64,000 nucleotides of DNA from Enhydrobacter aerosaccus. Its GTDB lineage: Bacteria; Pseudomonadota; Alphaproteobacteria; Reyranellales; Reyranellaceae. Of the stretch, positions 1 through 9,413 are shown one piece after another (position 1 is the stretch's first letter; every line of letters starts with the position of its first letter). The position numbers and the translations under genes were made by a program. The stretch is taken from assembly GCF_900167455.1 (NCBI RefSeq), contig NZ_FUWJ01000007.1, forward strand, positions 62,001 to 126,000, given 5' to 3'. The notes below the pieces were generated by a model, which saw only the letters and a list, made by a program, of their open reading frames with translations, ran no database searches and had not been told where the DNA came from.

Positions 1-93
1 CCACTTGAAGCGATAGCCCACCGAGCCGATTTCGTCGGCAAGCGCCGGCACGGCCAGGGTCGACAGCAGCAAGCCAAACAGGAGGCGGCGCAT
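1..93 (-). CDS. Start of a secreted CreA-like protein (partial)
   Basis: The minus strand opens with an ATG at 93 and stays open to the window edge, giving 31 residues. They begin MRRLLFGLLLSTLAVPALA, a typical Sec signal peptide with an ALA cleavage site. The mature part starts DEIGSVGYRFKW. CreA-family periplasmic proteins start their mature region with a similar EIGSV...FK stretch, so CreA is the best guess. A purine-rich stretch just upstream can serve as ribosome binding site. Only the N-terminus is visible, so the family call is tentative while the secreted nature is well supported. Confidence 0.5.
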   Translation of the reverse strand, partial: MRRLLFGLLLSTLAVPALADEIGSVGYRFKW

Positions 94-266
94 GATCAGG
101 CTCCTTCAGCGGGCCGCATCGACGTGTCGCCGGTCAAAGGTCCGGCAAGACCAGCCCGATCGTAGGGAGATGGCATCAACGGACCCGTTCGCCAAGGGCT
201 GGCGAAGCAGGAGGGGCCGGCGACGGATCACGCCATCGCACGGCCGCTGTCTCTTGGCGGGCAGGC

Positions 267-1019
267 CTATTCCGGCCGCAGGCCCTTCTTCGGATATTCG
301 CCGCCGGCTTCCTTGATCGCGGCCCGATAGGCCTTGTCGGAATTGAACGGCGTGATCTTCGGGTAGTCCTTCTTCGTGCCTGGCCTGATGTTGCCGGTGC
401 TGGGCTCGACGATCATCAGCTTGCCCTCGCGGCTGAGCAGCGGGATCTCCCGCTTCCAGCGCGAATAGACACGTCGCGCCGTGGCCGAGAAGTCGACATA
501 GGTCGTGAATTCGCTCGGATCGAGCTTGAAGATCGACTCGTAGGTCGCGACGAACTCCTGCACGAACTTTTTGTCCACAAGTTCGATGTTGGACATCATC
601 CAGCAGCGATCCTCGAACACCCAGTAGGTCCCAAGACCGACGAACTCCTTCTGCCGGGTCAGGTAGGGATAGAAAGGAAAGCCGCGGCAGGCGATGGTGC
701 GGTTGTCACGCTCGCAGAACCGGGCGCCTTTGCACTCGATCGCCATGCAGTCGGACGTAAGCTCGTTCACGATCTGCCGGGTGGCATAGTCGTAGGGCTT
801 GAACTTGGTCCAGATATCGGTGCGCGGCTTCAGGTACTCGAACTCGACCTTGTGCACGACCGGCACGGCGTGCTGGGTGGAACAGCACAGCGGCGATCCC
901 CCATTCAGTGGGGCGCATTTCCGTCCACAATCGAAGCGGGAGATGTTGGACCGGAACCCGGCATAGAGCTCGGCGAAGTCACGAGCCTTGATGGTTGCTT
1001 TTTCTGGCTTTTTTGACAT
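267..1019 (-). CDS. Cys-rich YkgJ-like metal-binding protein
   Basis: This 250-residue protein has a Cys-rich first half: a CGRKC pair near residue 31, a CC pair near 45, then single cysteines in the contexts SDCMAIECKGARFCE and IACRG. The spacing resembles the YkgJ/CxxCxxxxC family, which is proposed to bind zinc or an iron-sulfur cluster. The C-terminal third is basic and shows no recognised domain. There is no signal peptide, so it is probably cytoplasmic. It stands alone on the minus strand, about 60 bp from the next gene, and the context gives no hint of substrate. The gene is solid; the function is unknown. Confidence 0.72.
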   Translation of the reverse strand: MSKKPEKATIKARDFAELYAGFRSNISRFDCGRKCAPLNGGSPLCCSTQHAVPVVHKVEFEYLKPRTDIWTKFKPYDYATRQIVNELTSDCMAIECKGARFCERDNRTIACRGFPFYPYLTRQKEFVGLGTYWVFEDRCWMMSNIELVDKKFVQEFVATYESIFKLDPSEFTTYVDFSATARRVYSRWKREIPLLSREGKLMIVEPSTGNIRPGTKKDYPKITPFNSDKAYRAAIKEAGGEYPKKGLRPE

Positions 1020-1078
1020 GCGGCCGCCATGTAGCCGAAAGCTACGTTAAAGAACAGTGAAGGAATTCTGACGTCTGC

Positions 1079-1750
1079 CTAGGGATGAGGCAAGACACGC
1101 CAGACAACAGTTTCCCGCATGCCACGATTCTCGAGCTGTAGCGATGTGGGTATTTGATAGCGTGCTCGCTCTTCAAGACCCTGGGCGCTGAAATAGTTGC
1201 GTCCCGGGTCGCCGAGCAGCACCAGCCGGCCGGCGCTGGCATGAGTGCGCAGCCAAGCCAGCGCCCGCGCCGACATGTCACGCTCGTAGCAGACATCGCC
1301 GGCGATCACGACATCCGCCTCCGGTGCGGCGTCAGGATTTGCCAACCAATCGTCGCTGCTGACCTCGAGGGCAAGATGGTTCGCTGACGCATTGAGCTTG
1401 GCCGCGACCAAGGACAGCGCGTCGATATCGTTGGCGATCACCGATGCGGCGCCGGCGCGGGCGGCGGCCATCGACGAAACGCCCGAGCCGGCTGCGAAGT
1501 CTATGACGCGTCGGCCTCGAACGAGGTCCGGATTGTCGAGCAGGTAACGCGCGACGGCTTGACCGCCCGGCCAGCAGAAGGCCCAGTAGGGCGGATCGAT
1601 ATTCTGCTCTTCCATCCAGGCTTCGGTTGCCTGCCAGATCGGCACGTACTCGGAAGCAAGCCAGAGCTTGAACTCCGGCACCATGGCCGGCGCTTCCAGC
1701 GCCGTGTTGGCGGTGATGAAGCCTTCGGGATCGACCGGCAGGCGAGCCAT
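1079..1750 (-). CDS. Class I SAM methyltransferase (ETFB-lysine/PrmA-like)
   Basis: The product (223 aa) contains a glycine-rich SAM site, VIDFAAGSGVSSMAAARAGA, at about residues 83-102. This is followed by an acidic VIANDID loop and a DVVIAGDVCYE strand resembling motif IV. The layout matches the METTL20/ETFB-lysine methyltransferase and PrmA-like group that modifies lysines on proteins. The start is the ATG at 1750, which overlaps the TGA of ubiA by one base (TGATG), so the two genes are translationally coupled. The reading frame stays open far upstream through ubiA, but that extension is an antisense-like shadow. The protein substrate is inferred, not shown. Confidence 0.78.
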   Translation of the reverse strand: MARLPVDPEGFITANTALEAPAMVPEFKLWLASEYVPIWQATEAWMEEQNIDPPYWAFCWPGGQAVARYLLDNPDLVRGRRVIDFAAGSGVSSMAAARAGAASVIANDIDALSLVAAKLNASANHLALEVSSDDWLANPDAAPEADVVIAGDVCYERDMSARALAWLRTHASAGRLVLLGDPGRNYFSAQGLEERARYQIPTSLQLENRGMRETVVWRVLPHP

Positions 1751-2673
1751 CAGCCGAACTGCCCGACCACGATGGCGGCCAGCATCAGCCAGCCGACCTG
1801 GGCATTGGCCTTGAACTTCGCCAGGCAGTCGGCCTGGTTCTGCGGCTTGAGATCCAGGATCTGCCAGCCGAAGTGCAGCGCAACGCCAGCCAACACGACG
1901 AAGTAGGGCAGGCCGAGCGGCGCCAGCAGGCCGGCCGCCATCCACAGCGCCGCGGCAGTCGTCGCGAAGATGGAGAGCCAAAGCCGCGGCGCCTCGGCGA
2001 AACGTCGGGCGGTCGAGCCGACACCGACGATGGCGTCGTCGCGCTGGTCCTGCATCGCGTAGATCGTGTCGTAAACCAGCGTCCAGGCGACGCCGCCGAA
2101 ATAGAGCGCCACCGTCGCCCAGGACAAGGTGCCGGTGACGGCGGCGAAGCCCAGCAACGCCCCCCAGTTGAAGGCGAAGCCCAGCACCACCTGCGGCCAT
2201 GACGTGATGCGCTTCATCAGCGGATAAACGGCCACCACGGCAAGTGAGGCGAACCCGACGGCGACGGCGAACTTGTTGAACTTGAACAGGATCACCGCGC
2301 CCACCAGCGCCTGCAGCCCCATCCAGATCACGGCGGCTCGCAGCCGGACCTCGCCCGACGGCAGCGGACGCGAGCGTGTGCGCTCGACATCCGCATCGAT
2401 GTTGCGGTCGAGGATATCGTTCCAGGTGCAGCCGGCGCCGCGCATGGCGATGGCGCCGAGCGCGAACACGACCATCCAGCCCAGCAGGTGCGTCCAGTCG
2501 CGTCCGCTCGCCAGTGCCAGCGACCACCAGCAGGGAAACACCAGCAGCCATATGCCGATCGGCCGATCCCAGCGGGCCAGTCGCCCGAAGGGACGGGCCC
2601 AGGCAGGCAGATAGCGCAACGACCAGTGCTGGTGGTCGATGTCGGTGAAGCCGGTTGTCCGGTCGGCGGTCAT
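1750..2673 (-). CDS. ubiA: 4-hydroxybenzoate polyprenyltransferase
   Basis: UbiA attaches the polyprenyl side chain to 4-hydroxybenzoate, the membrane step of ubiquinone synthesis. The protein shows the two Asp-rich motifs of the family: NDILDRNIDADVE near residue 75 and DTIYAMQDQRDD near residue 200. Each binds Mg-diphosphate, and they are embedded in about eight hydrophobic segments. The start chosen is the ATG at 2673 (MTADRTTGF), 34 bp from the divergent rsmE. An upstream ATG at 2709 would overlap rsmE. The methyltransferase follows with a one-base overlap. Confidence 0.93.
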   Translation of the reverse strand: MTADRTTGFTDIDHQHWSLRYLPAWARPFGRLARWDRPIGIWLLVFPCWWSLALASGRDWTHLLGWMVVFALGAIAMRGAGCTWNDILDRNIDADVERTRSRPLPSGEVRLRAAVIWMGLQALVGAVILFKFNKFAVAVGFASLAVVAVYPLMKRITSWPQVVLGFAFNWGALLGFAAVTGTLSWATVALYFGGVAWTLVYDTIYAMQDQRDDAIVGVGSTARRFAEAPRLWLSIFATTAAALWMAAGLLAPLGLPYFVVLAGVALHFGWQILDLKPQNQADCLAKFKANAQVGWLMLAAIVVGQFG

Positions 2674-2707
2674 GACTGCATCATGGGGGCAAGCAAGCAG
2701 GAGTTCC

Positions 2708-3496
2708 ATGAACCTATCGCGCCTGTTCGTCGAGGCGGATCTGTCCGCGGGCGTCGAAGTGTCCCTCAGCGAGACGCAAGCCCACTATCTGCGCCATGTC
2801 GTGCGGCGTGAGGAAGGCGCGCGCCTGTCGCTGTTCAACGGCCGCGATGGCGAATGGAGCGCGACCCTGTCGCTGCGTGGCAAGCGGGATGCCGCGGCGC
2901 GCGTGGGGGCGTGCCTTCGGGCGCAGGAAGCGGAACCGGACCTGTGGCTGTGTTTCGCGCCCATCAAGCGCGCCCGCATCGACTTCATTGCCGAAAAAGC
3001 GACCGAACTCGGCGTTGCCGTCCTGCAGCCGGTCCTGACGCGGCACACCGCCGTCGAGCGGGTCAATGTCGAGCGTCTGCGCGCCAATGCGATCGAGGCG
3101 GCCGAACAGACCGAGCGTCTGACGGTGCCCGACGTCCGGGAACCGATCGATCTTGGACGCCTGCTCGATCGCTGGCCGCCAGAACGGCGGCTATTGATGT
3201 GCGACGAGACTGGCGGCGGGCCGCCAATCGCCGAGGCTCTGGCCGGTCTCGACGACGCGTCGCGGACTTCGCCATGGGCGATCGTGATCGGACCCGAGGG
3301 CGGCTTCGCGCAGTCCGAGCTTGCTGCCCTGCATCGCATGAGCAATGTCACGGCTGTCGGGCTTGGGCCTCGCATCCTGCGCGCCGATACGGCGGCTCTT
3401 GCGGCGCTCGCCTGCTGGCAGGCGCTGCTTGGCGACTGGCGCAAGCCGACGCCGCGTTTGGTCAACGATTATCGCACATCTCGGACCGTCACCTGA
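2708..3496 (+). CDS. rsmE: 16S rRNA m3U1498 methyltransferase
   Basis: RsmE methylates N3 of U1498 in 16S rRNA and belongs to the SPOUT knot methyltransferases. The 262-residue protein starts MNLSRLFVEADL, an RNA-binding PUA-like part. It ends with the knot motifs VIGPEGGFAQSE (near 193) and LGPRILRADTAALAAL (near 218), which are family signatures. The ATG at 2708 gives the usual family length. It diverges from ubiA across a very short intergenic region, so the two promoters must overlap. Confidence 0.94.
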   Translation: MNLSRLFVEADLSAGVEVSLSETQAHYLRHVVRREEGARLSLFNGRDGEWSATLSLRGKRDAAARVGACLRAQEAEPDLWLCFAPIKRARIDFIAEKATELGVAVLQPVLTRHTAVERVNVERLRANAIEAAEQTERLTVPDVREPIDLGRLLDRWPPERRLLMCDETGGGPPIAEALAGLDDASRTSPWAIVIGPEGGFAQSELAALHRMSNVTAVGLGPRILRADTAALAALACWQALLGDWRKPTPRLVNDYRTSRTVT

Positions 3497-3637
3497 GCGC
3501 TTGCGCTGGCCCCCGGCGATGTGGGAGAGGGGGAGTCGAACATCATGAACCAGCCGCGCTCTCGCGTGAGAATTCCTCATGTGAGTCGCGCACTCCCGCA
3601 GGGTCACGCCGCGGGATGACCAGGGAGCAGTCAACGC

Positions 3638-5002
3638 ATGTCCGCACCACCATCGGGCGGCGGCACGCCGATCGAGTCTCGGCGTCAGCTGATCGACTAT
3701 TTTGCTGCCGGCAACAAGCCGCGCGCGCAATGGCGCATGGGCACGGAGCACGAGAAGTTCGGCTTCGACCTCAGGACGCTGAAGCCTCTGCCCTATGATG
3801 GGCCGGTCGGCGTGCGGGCCATGCTCGAGGGCCTGACGCGCTTCGGCTGGGAGCCGGTCACGGAGGGCAACAACCCGATCGCCCTCCAGCGCGGCAAGGC
3901 CAGCATCACGCTCGAACCGGGCGGACAGTTCGAGCTGTCGGGCGCGCCGCTTGAGACGATGCACGAGACGGCGGCGGAGACGGCCGAGCATATCGCCGAG
4001 GTGAAGGAAGTCGCGGGCGAGATGGGGGCTGGCTATATCGGCCTCGGCTTCGCGCCCGAATGGCGACGCGAGGACATCCACTGGATGCCCAAGGGCCGCT
4101 ACAAGATCATGCGTGACTATATGCCCAAGAAGGGCAAGCTCGGCCTCGACATGATGCTGCGCACCTGCACGGTGCAGACCAACCTCGACTTCGAGTCCGA
4201 GGCCGACATGGTCAAGAAGTTCCGGGTCTCGCTGGCCCTGCAGCCGCTGGCGACCGCCCTGTTCGCGAACTCGCCGTTCCTCGAGGGCAAGGTCTCGGGT
4301 TACAAGAGCTATCGCAGCCACATCTGGACCGATACCGATCCCGACCGCTGCGGCATGCTGCCGTTCGTGTTCGAAGACGGGTTCGGCTTCGAGCGCTATG
4401 TTGATTACATGCTCGATGTGCCCATGTACTTCGTCTATCGCGACGGCAAGTACATCGATGCCTCGGGCCAGAGCTTCCGCGACTTCATGAAGGGCCGGCT
4501 GCCGGCGCGGCCGGGCGAGATCCCGACCGTCAACGATTGGGCCGACCACATCACGACCGCGTTCCCCGAAGTGCGCCTGAAGCGCTATCTCGAGATGCGC
4601 GGCGCCGATTCGGGGCCGGTCCCGGCGCTCAACGCCCTGCCGGCGCTGTGGGTCGGGCTGCTCTACGAGCAGACCGCGCTCGACGCGGCCTGGGATCTGG
4701 TCAAGGACTGGACCGTCGAGGATCACGATTACTTGCGCAGCCACGCCCCGCGCACCGGCCTGTCGACCAAGTTCCAGGGCCTGCCGCTGTCCGACCTTGC
4801 CCGCGACGTGGTCGAGATCGCCCATGCCGGGCTGCGGGCGCGCAAGCGGCTCGATGCCGACGGCAACGACGAGACGATCTACCTCGCGCCGCTCGACCGG
4901 GCCGTTGCCAGCGGCCTCGCGCCGGCCGACGAACTGCTGGAGAAATGGCAGGGCGAGTGGGGCGGGTCGTTCGAGCCGCTGTTCCGCGATTACGCCTACT
5001 AG
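3638..5002 (+). CDS. gshA: Glutamate-cysteine ligase, plant/proteobacterial type
   Basis: This ligase (454 aa) makes gamma-glutamylcysteine, the first step of glutathione synthesis. The segments WRMGTEHEKFGFD (near 31), ITLEPGGQFELSGAPL (near 90) and the basic substrate loop around TCTVQTNLDFESE are typical of the plant-like GCS2 family of alphaproteobacteria. Its length is normal for the family. A VOC-family gene follows 15 bp downstream and is probably cotranscribed. The start ATG at 3638 follows a GGGAGCAG stretch. Confidence 0.93.
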   Translation: MSAPPSGGGTPIESRRQLIDYFAAGNKPRAQWRMGTEHEKFGFDLRTLKPLPYDGPVGVRAMLEGLTRFGWEPVTEGNNPIALQRGKASITLEPGGQFELSGAPLETMHETAAETAEHIAEVKEVAGEMGAGYIGLGFAPEWRREDIHWMPKGRYKIMRDYMPKKGKLGLDMMLRTCTVQTNLDFESEADMVKKFRVSLALQPLATALFANSPFLEGKVSGYKSYRSHIWTDTDPDRCGMLPFVFEDGFGFERYVDYMLDVPMYFVYRDGKYIDASGQSFRDFMKGRLPARPGEIPTVNDWADHITTAFPEVRLKRYLEMRGADSGPVPALNALPALWVGLLYEQTALDAAWDLVKDWTVEDHDYLRSHAPRTGLSTKFQGLPLSDLARDVVEIAHAGLRARKRLDADGNDETIYLAPLDRAVASGLAPADELLEKWQGEWGGSFEPLFRDYAY

Positions 5003-5017
5003 GCTATCGTCGCCTTC

Positions 5018-5872
5018 ATGCTCGATCGGTGCGACCGCGTTCAGATTGCCGTCCATGACGCTGCCAAGGCGGCGCGGCGTTACAAGCAACTGCTCGGCAG
5101 CGAGATCTCGCGGCGCGAGCACAGCCGCTATCTCGCCGCCAGGCGCACCATCCTGGCGGTCGGCGAGAGCGAATTCGAATTGTGCGAGGCCGACGGCGCC
5201 GGCCGTACCCAGGAGTTCCTGGCGCGCCGCGGCGAAGGGCTGATGACGGCCGGCTATTGCACCGCCGACCTCGACGGCATGATGAAGCGGTGGGAAGGGC
5301 TCGGTCTGGCCTTCGATCGCGACGACGAGCAGCTCTATCTCGGACCCGACGTGACCTTCGGCCTGCCGATCGTGATCTCGCTCAGCACCTACCGGCCGCG
5401 CGTGGGGCCGGTCTCCTTCCTGTACGAGACCACCAACACCTTGAAGAGCGACTGGCGCCGGGCCGCCACCCTCTATGCCGGCCTGTTCGGACTCGATCCA
5501 TCGCGCTTCAGTGCCATCGGCAGCGAGCGCTTCGGCTATGTCGGCACGCTGACCCTGTTCGATCCGCCCAACCGGCTCGATCGCATCGAGCTCAGCCAAG
5601 CCACCGACGAGGTGCAGGCGATGGGCCGCTTCGTGAAGAAGCACGGCGACTCGCTCTATATGTGCTACGTCGAGACGCATGACTGGCCGGCGATTCGGGG
5701 CCGTCTGCTCGAGGCCAAGGCGCAGTACACGCCGCGCGGTTCCGATGCCGAGACCGATCCGGACGGCGGCTGGGTGCATCCCAAGGAACTGCACGGCCTG
5801 CTGCTCGGCATTTCCCGCACGGGGCTCGCCTGGGAATGGTCGGGCCGGAAGGATCTGGTACCTGCATTATGA
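5018..5872 (+). CDS. VOC (glyoxalase/bleomycin-resistance fold) family protein
   Basis: The protein (284 aa) has two beta-alpha-beta-beta-beta halves. The first runs from RVQIAVHDAAKAARRYKQLLG and the second from VGPVSFLYETTNTL, matching a two-domain vicinal-oxygen-chelate protein. Such proteins act as lyases, dioxygenases or isomerases with a bound metal; the substrate cannot be read here. It lies 15 bp after gshA and its stop overlaps the next ATG (ATGA), so it sits in the gshA operon. A link to glutathione conjugates is possible but inferred. Confidence 0.8.
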   Translation: MLDRCDRVQIAVHDAAKAARRYKQLLGSEISRREHSRYLAARRTILAVGESEFELCEADGAGRTQEFLARRGEGLMTAGYCTADLDGMMKRWEGLGLAFDRDDEQLYLGPDVTFGLPIVISLSTYRPRVGPVSFLYETTNTLKSDWRRAATLYAGLFGLDPSRFSAIGSERFGYVGTLTLFDPPNRLDRIELSQATDEVQAMGRFVKKHGDSLYMCYVETHDWPAIRGRLLEAKAQYTPRGSDAETDPDGGWVHPKELHGLLLGISRTGLAWEWSGRKDLVPAL

Positions 5873-6405
5873 AGAGAAGAGCTTTGATGCTTGGCCTTGC
5901 GGCGCTGCCCGTTGCCGCAAGAGCCCAGACCGACGAAGGCTGGGAAACCGTGGTCGGTCCCGACTTGCGCTTTCGCCTCGAGATGCCCTCGCCTGTGGCG
6001 AGGAGCACGGCTGAAAAGGAGCAAGGCAACGCTGCTCCGCGCCAAGCCTACGAGTCGAAGCGCTCCGACCAGATGTTCGATTTCGACTATGTCGATTACG
6101 AGCCGAGCTGGTTCGCCGGTCGCGACACCAAGCAGATCGCCCGCCTGCTGGGCCGCGGCGAGGCCGAGAAGGCATTCCCCACCAACAAGTTCAAGTACGT
6201 GCGCGACGAGCCCGTGACCCTGCAGGGTTGGGACGGCTATGCGCTCGACATCGAGGGCGAGGATGGCGGCGTGGTCATGATGCGCACCTATCTCGTGAAG
6301 GACCGCCTCTATCGCATGCTGGCGACGGCCCAGGGCGACATGCGGACCCGCAGCGCCGCGCTGCGCTTCATAGACTCGCTGCGGCTGGCCGACACCAAGT
6401 CCTAG
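5869..6405 (+). CDS. Exported hypothetical protein
   Basis: The 178-residue product begins MKRRALMLGLAALPVAARAQ, a twin-arginine-like or Sec leader ending in ARA. The mature part starts with a DEGWETVVGPDLRFRLEMP stretch. Soluble bacterial proteins of this kind usually fold as a small beta-rich sensor-like domain, but no catalytic motif is visible. Its ATG overlaps the TGA of the VOC gene (ATGA), so the genes are coupled. I do not recognise a named family. Confidence 0.75.
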   Translation: MKRRALMLGLAALPVAARAQTDEGWETVVGPDLRFRLEMPSPVARSTAEKEQGNAAPRQAYESKRSDQMFDFDYVDYEPSWFAGRDTKQIARLLGRGEAEKAFPTNKFKYVRDEPVTLQGWDGYALDIEGEDGGVVMMRTYLVKDRLYRMLATAQGDMRTRSAALRFIDSLRLADTKS

Positions 6406-6423
6406 CGGGCGGAGGCGGGGGCG

Positions 6424-7410
6424 ATGCGGATCTGCGTGTTCGGGGCCGGGGCGATCGGCGGCAATTTCGCGGCGCGTCTGGCCGAGGCCGGCAACGACGT
6501 CTCGATCGTGGTCCGTGGCGCGCATCTCGACGCTATCCGCGACAACGGCCTGACGCTGCTCACCGGCGACCGCAAGATCGTGGCGCCCGTGCGCGCCAGC
6601 GATCGGCCGGCCGACCTCGGACCGCAGGACGTGGTGCTGGTGACGATGAAGGCATCGGGCCTTGCGGCCCTGGCGGAGAGCGTCGGACCGTTGCTGCGGT
6701 CCGATACGCCGGTCGTGTTCGTGCAGAACGGCATCCCCTGGTGGTACGGCCACGGCCTCGCGCCGTCGCGGCCGCCAGCGCCCGACCTGTCGCGGCTCGA
6801 TCCCGGCGGCGCCCTGGCCAAGGCAGTGGGCCTGGAGCGCACGGTCGGTGCGGTCGTCACCTCGTCCAACCATGTCGTCGAGCCCGGTATCGTGCGCAAC
6901 ATCTCGCCCGACCGCAATACGCTGTGGGTCGGGGAGACCGACGATCGTCCGAGCGAGCGCATCAAGGCCTTGCGCGCGACCTTGAAGGCGGCGGGCATCG
7001 CCTCGCCGGAGACGACCGATATCCGCTACGACGTCTGGCATAAGCTGATGGCCAACTTCACAGGCTCGACGCTGTGCCTCCTGCTGCGCCAGCCGACCAC
7101 GATCCAGAAGACGCCGATGGTGAACCGCCTGGCCCGCCGCGCCCATGCCGAGGCGCTGGCGATCGCGGCCGCCCACGGCGTGCATCTCGACGACAGTCCC
7201 GACGTCCGCTACGGCCCGACGCGCGTCTATCCCGACCACCGGCCCTCGATCCTGCAGGACTACGAGCTGGGCCGGCCGATGGAGATCGAGGCGATCGTGC
7301 GGGCGCCGCTCGCCTTTGCGCGCAGTGCCGGCCTCGACACGCCGACCCTCGACGCCATCGAATCGCTCTGCGTCAGCCTGGCCGAATCGAAGGGGCTGTA
7401 CGTCGTCTAG
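6424..7410 (+). CDS. Ketopantoate reductase-like NAD(P)H oxidoreductase
   Basis: The protein (328 aa) begins MRICVFGAGAIGGNFAARLAEAG, the Rossmann GxGxxG of ApbA/PanE proteins. Other family marks are VLVTMKASG (near 76), the VQNGIPWW loop (near 100) and the C-terminal WHKLMANF motif that positions the catalytic lysine. PanE reduces 2-dehydropantoate to pantoate for pantothenate and CoA synthesis. Many paralogues act on other 2-oxo acids, so the substrate is uncertain. It follows 18 bp after the exported protein and may belong to the same transcript. Confidence 0.85.
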   Translation: MRICVFGAGAIGGNFAARLAEAGNDVSIVVRGAHLDAIRDNGLTLLTGDRKIVAPVRASDRPADLGPQDVVLVTMKASGLAALAESVGPLLRSDTPVVFVQNGIPWWYGHGLAPSRPPAPDLSRLDPGGALAKAVGLERTVGAVVTSSNHVVEPGIVRNISPDRNTLWVGETDDRPSERIKALRATLKAAGIASPETTDIRYDVWHKLMANFTGSTLCLLLRQPTTIQKTPMVNRLARRAHAEALAIAAAHGVHLDDSPDVRYGPTRVYPDHRPSILQDYELGRPMEIEAIVRAPLAFARSAGLDTPTLDAIESLCVSLAESKGLYVV

Positions 7411-7487
7411 CGGCGCTTCTCGCTCCCGCCCTCCGTTGCTAGACTTCGGCGCTCGACGCCCACAAGAACATCCAGCGAGGAAACGCC

Positions 7488-7910
7488 ATGCATCCGAGGA
7501 TCATGCGAGCTGCGTCCCGTCCCACCGCCAAGGCTGGCGCGGACAACTTCACCGGCACCGTTCTGCAGGATCAGGTCTTTGCTCCGGAGCAGCCGTCGCG
7601 ACTGCGCGCCACGCGCGTGACCTTCACGCCCGGCGCCCGGACGAACTGGCACAAGCATGCGGTCGGACAGATCCTCTACGTCCTGTCGGGAGTCGGCCGC
7701 TATCAGCTCGAGGGCGAGCCGGTACAGGCGATCCTGCCGGGAGACACCGTCGTCATCCCGCCCAATGCTCGCCATTGGCATGGCGCGGCGCCGGACACGA
7801 TGATGGTCCATCTCGCCATGTCGGAGACCAACGACAAGGGCGAGGCGACGACCTGGCTGGAGGCCGTCAGCGACACTGATTATTCGAAGGTTCCGGCCAA
7901 ACTCGATTGA
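7488..7910 (+). CDS. Cupin-domain protein
   Basis: This small protein (140 aa) has the two cupin motifs. The first is FTPGARTNWHKHAVGQILYVLSG, with metal-binding His residues and a Gln where Glu is usual. The second is LPGDTVVIPPNARHWHGAAP. It resembles carboxymuconolactone-decarboxylase-associated and quercetin-dioxygenase-like single cupins. An SD-like GCGAGGAAA precedes the ATG. It faces tldD convergently with a 22-bp gap. Reaction unknown. Confidence 0.82.
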   Translation: MHPRIMRAASRPTAKAGADNFTGTVLQDQVFAPEQPSRLRATRVTFTPGARTNWHKHAVGQILYVLSGVGRYQLEGEPVQAILPGDTVVIPPNARHWHGAAPDTMMVHLAMSETNDKGEATTWLEAVSDTDYSKVPAKLD

Positions 7911-7932
7911 CGAACAGAGCCGGCGACCTGCC

Positions 7933-9381
7933 TCAGCCCGTCGCCGTGCCGCCGACGGTGATGCCGTCGAGACGCAGGGTCGGCTGGCCGACGCCGACCG
8001 GGACGCCCTGGCCGTCCTTGCCGCAGGTGCCGATGCCGGGATCGAGCGCCATGTCGTTGCCGACCATGCCGACGCGCGTCAGGGCTTCGGACCCGGCGCC
8101 GATCAGGGTCGCGCCCTTAACCGGCTTGGTGATCTTGCCGTCCTCGATCAGGTAGCCCTCGGTGACGCTGAACACGAACTTGCCCGAGACGATGTCGACC
8201 TGGCCGCCGCCGAAGTTGGCGCAGTAGAGACCCTTCTTGACGGAGGCGATGATCTCCTTGGGGTCCTTGTCCCCGCCCAGCATGATGGTGTTGGTCATGC
8301 GCGGCATCGGTGCATGGGCATGGCTCTGGCGCCGGCCGTTGCCGGTCGGCTTCACACCCATCAGGCGGGCATTCATGCGATCCTGCATCAGCCCGACCAG
8401 GCGGCCGTTCTCGATCAGCACGTTGCGCTGCGTCGGGGTGCCCTCGTCGTCGATGGTGAGCGACCCGCGGCGATCCGAGAGCGTGCCGTCATCCACGACC
8501 GTCACGCCCGGCGACGCCACCATCTCGCCCATCAGATGGGTGAACATCGAGGTCTTCTTGCGGTGGAAGTCGCCTTCCAGCCCGTGTCCGACCGCCTCGT
8601 GCCACAGCACGCCCGACCAGCCCGAGCCCAGCACGACCGGCATCTCGCCCGCCGGCGCCTCGACCGATTGCAGATTGACCAGCGCCTGGCGGATCGCCTC
8701 GTCGGCCTCCTTCTTCCAGTGGTCGGGATGGAAGATGTCGCCATAGGCGGCGCGCCGGCCGCTGCCGGTGCTGCCGGCTTCCATGCGGCTGCCGTCGGCG
8801 CACACCACGCTCACGTTCAGCCGGACCAGCGGCCGCACGTCGGCGGCGCGCCAGCCGCCGGCGCGGATGATTTCCACGACCTGCCACGAACCGGCCAGCG
8901 AGATCGAAACCTGCCGCGCCTTGGGCTCCTTGGCCCGGACATAGGCGTCGATCTCCTGCAGGAGCTTGACCTTCTTCTCGAAGCCCTCGCCATCGATCGG
9001 ATTGTCGTCGGCATAGAGCAGCCGGTTGGTGCCGCGCGGCGATTCATCCGACTTGCCGGACTTGCCCGAGCGCACCGCCTTCACGGTCTCGACGGCGCGC
9101 TTCAGCGCCTTCTCGTCCAGCGCCGAGGCATGGGCGAAGCCCGTGGCCTCGCCGGCGACGGAGCGCAGGCCGAAGCCCTGGGTGGTGTCGTAGGCGGCGC
9201 TCTTCAGCTTGCCGTCATCGAAGCTCAGGCTCTCGCTCTGGACATATTCCAGGAACAGCTCGCCGTCGTCGCAGCCCTTGAGCGCCTCGTCGACCATCTT
9301 CTCGGTCTTGCGCTGGTCGAGGGCGCCTTTGCCGAAGAACAGGCCATCGGCGGTGGCGAGATTGTTGATGCTCTTTGACAT
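7933..9381 (-). CDS. tldD: Metalloprotease TldD
   Basis: TldD pairs with TldE (PmbA) to cleave unfolded peptides and is used in microcin and CcdA processing. The 482-residue protein carries the zinc motif HEAVGHGLEGD (near 260), GSTGSGRRAAYGDIF before it, and a C-terminal GGQVDIVSGKFVFSVTEGYLIEDGKI block, all typical of the family. Length is normal. No tldE lies in this window. The gene precedes the palindromic repeat and starts at the ATG at 9381. Confidence 0.94.
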   Translation of the reverse strand: MSKSINNLATADGLFFGKGALDQRKTEKMVDEALKGCDDGELFLEYVQSESLSFDDGKLKSAAYDTTQGFGLRSVAGEATGFAHASALDEKALKRAVETVKAVRSGKSGKSDESPRGTNRLLYADDNPIDGEGFEKKVKLLQEIDAYVRAKEPKARQVSISLAGSWQVVEIIRAGGWRAADVRPLVRLNVSVVCADGSRMEAGSTGSGRRAAYGDIFHPDHWKKEADEAIRQALVNLQSVEAPAGEMPVVLGSGWSGVLWHEAVGHGLEGDFHRKKTSMFTHLMGEMVASPGVTVVDDGTLSDRRGSLTIDDEGTPTQRNVLIENGRLVGLMQDRMNARLMGVKPTGNGRRQSHAHAPMPRMTNTIMLGGDKDPKEIIASVKKGLYCANFGGGQVDIVSGKFVFSVTEGYLIEDGKITKPVKGATLIGAGSEALTRVGMVGNDMALDPGIGTCGKDGQGVPVGVGQPTLRLDGITVGGTATG

Positions 9382-9413
9382 GAGGGTACCTCGGTTCGAG
9401 CCCTTGAAGACCT

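Noticed and set aside
3191..5794. 867-residue open frame on the minus strand
   Set aside because: It lies antisense across rsmE, gshA and the VOC gene, has biased low-complexity composition and matches no family; a GC-rich shadow.
5665..7239. 524-residue open frame on the minus strand
   Set aside because: Antisense to the exported protein and the ketopantoate-reductase-like gene; composition typical of a shadow.
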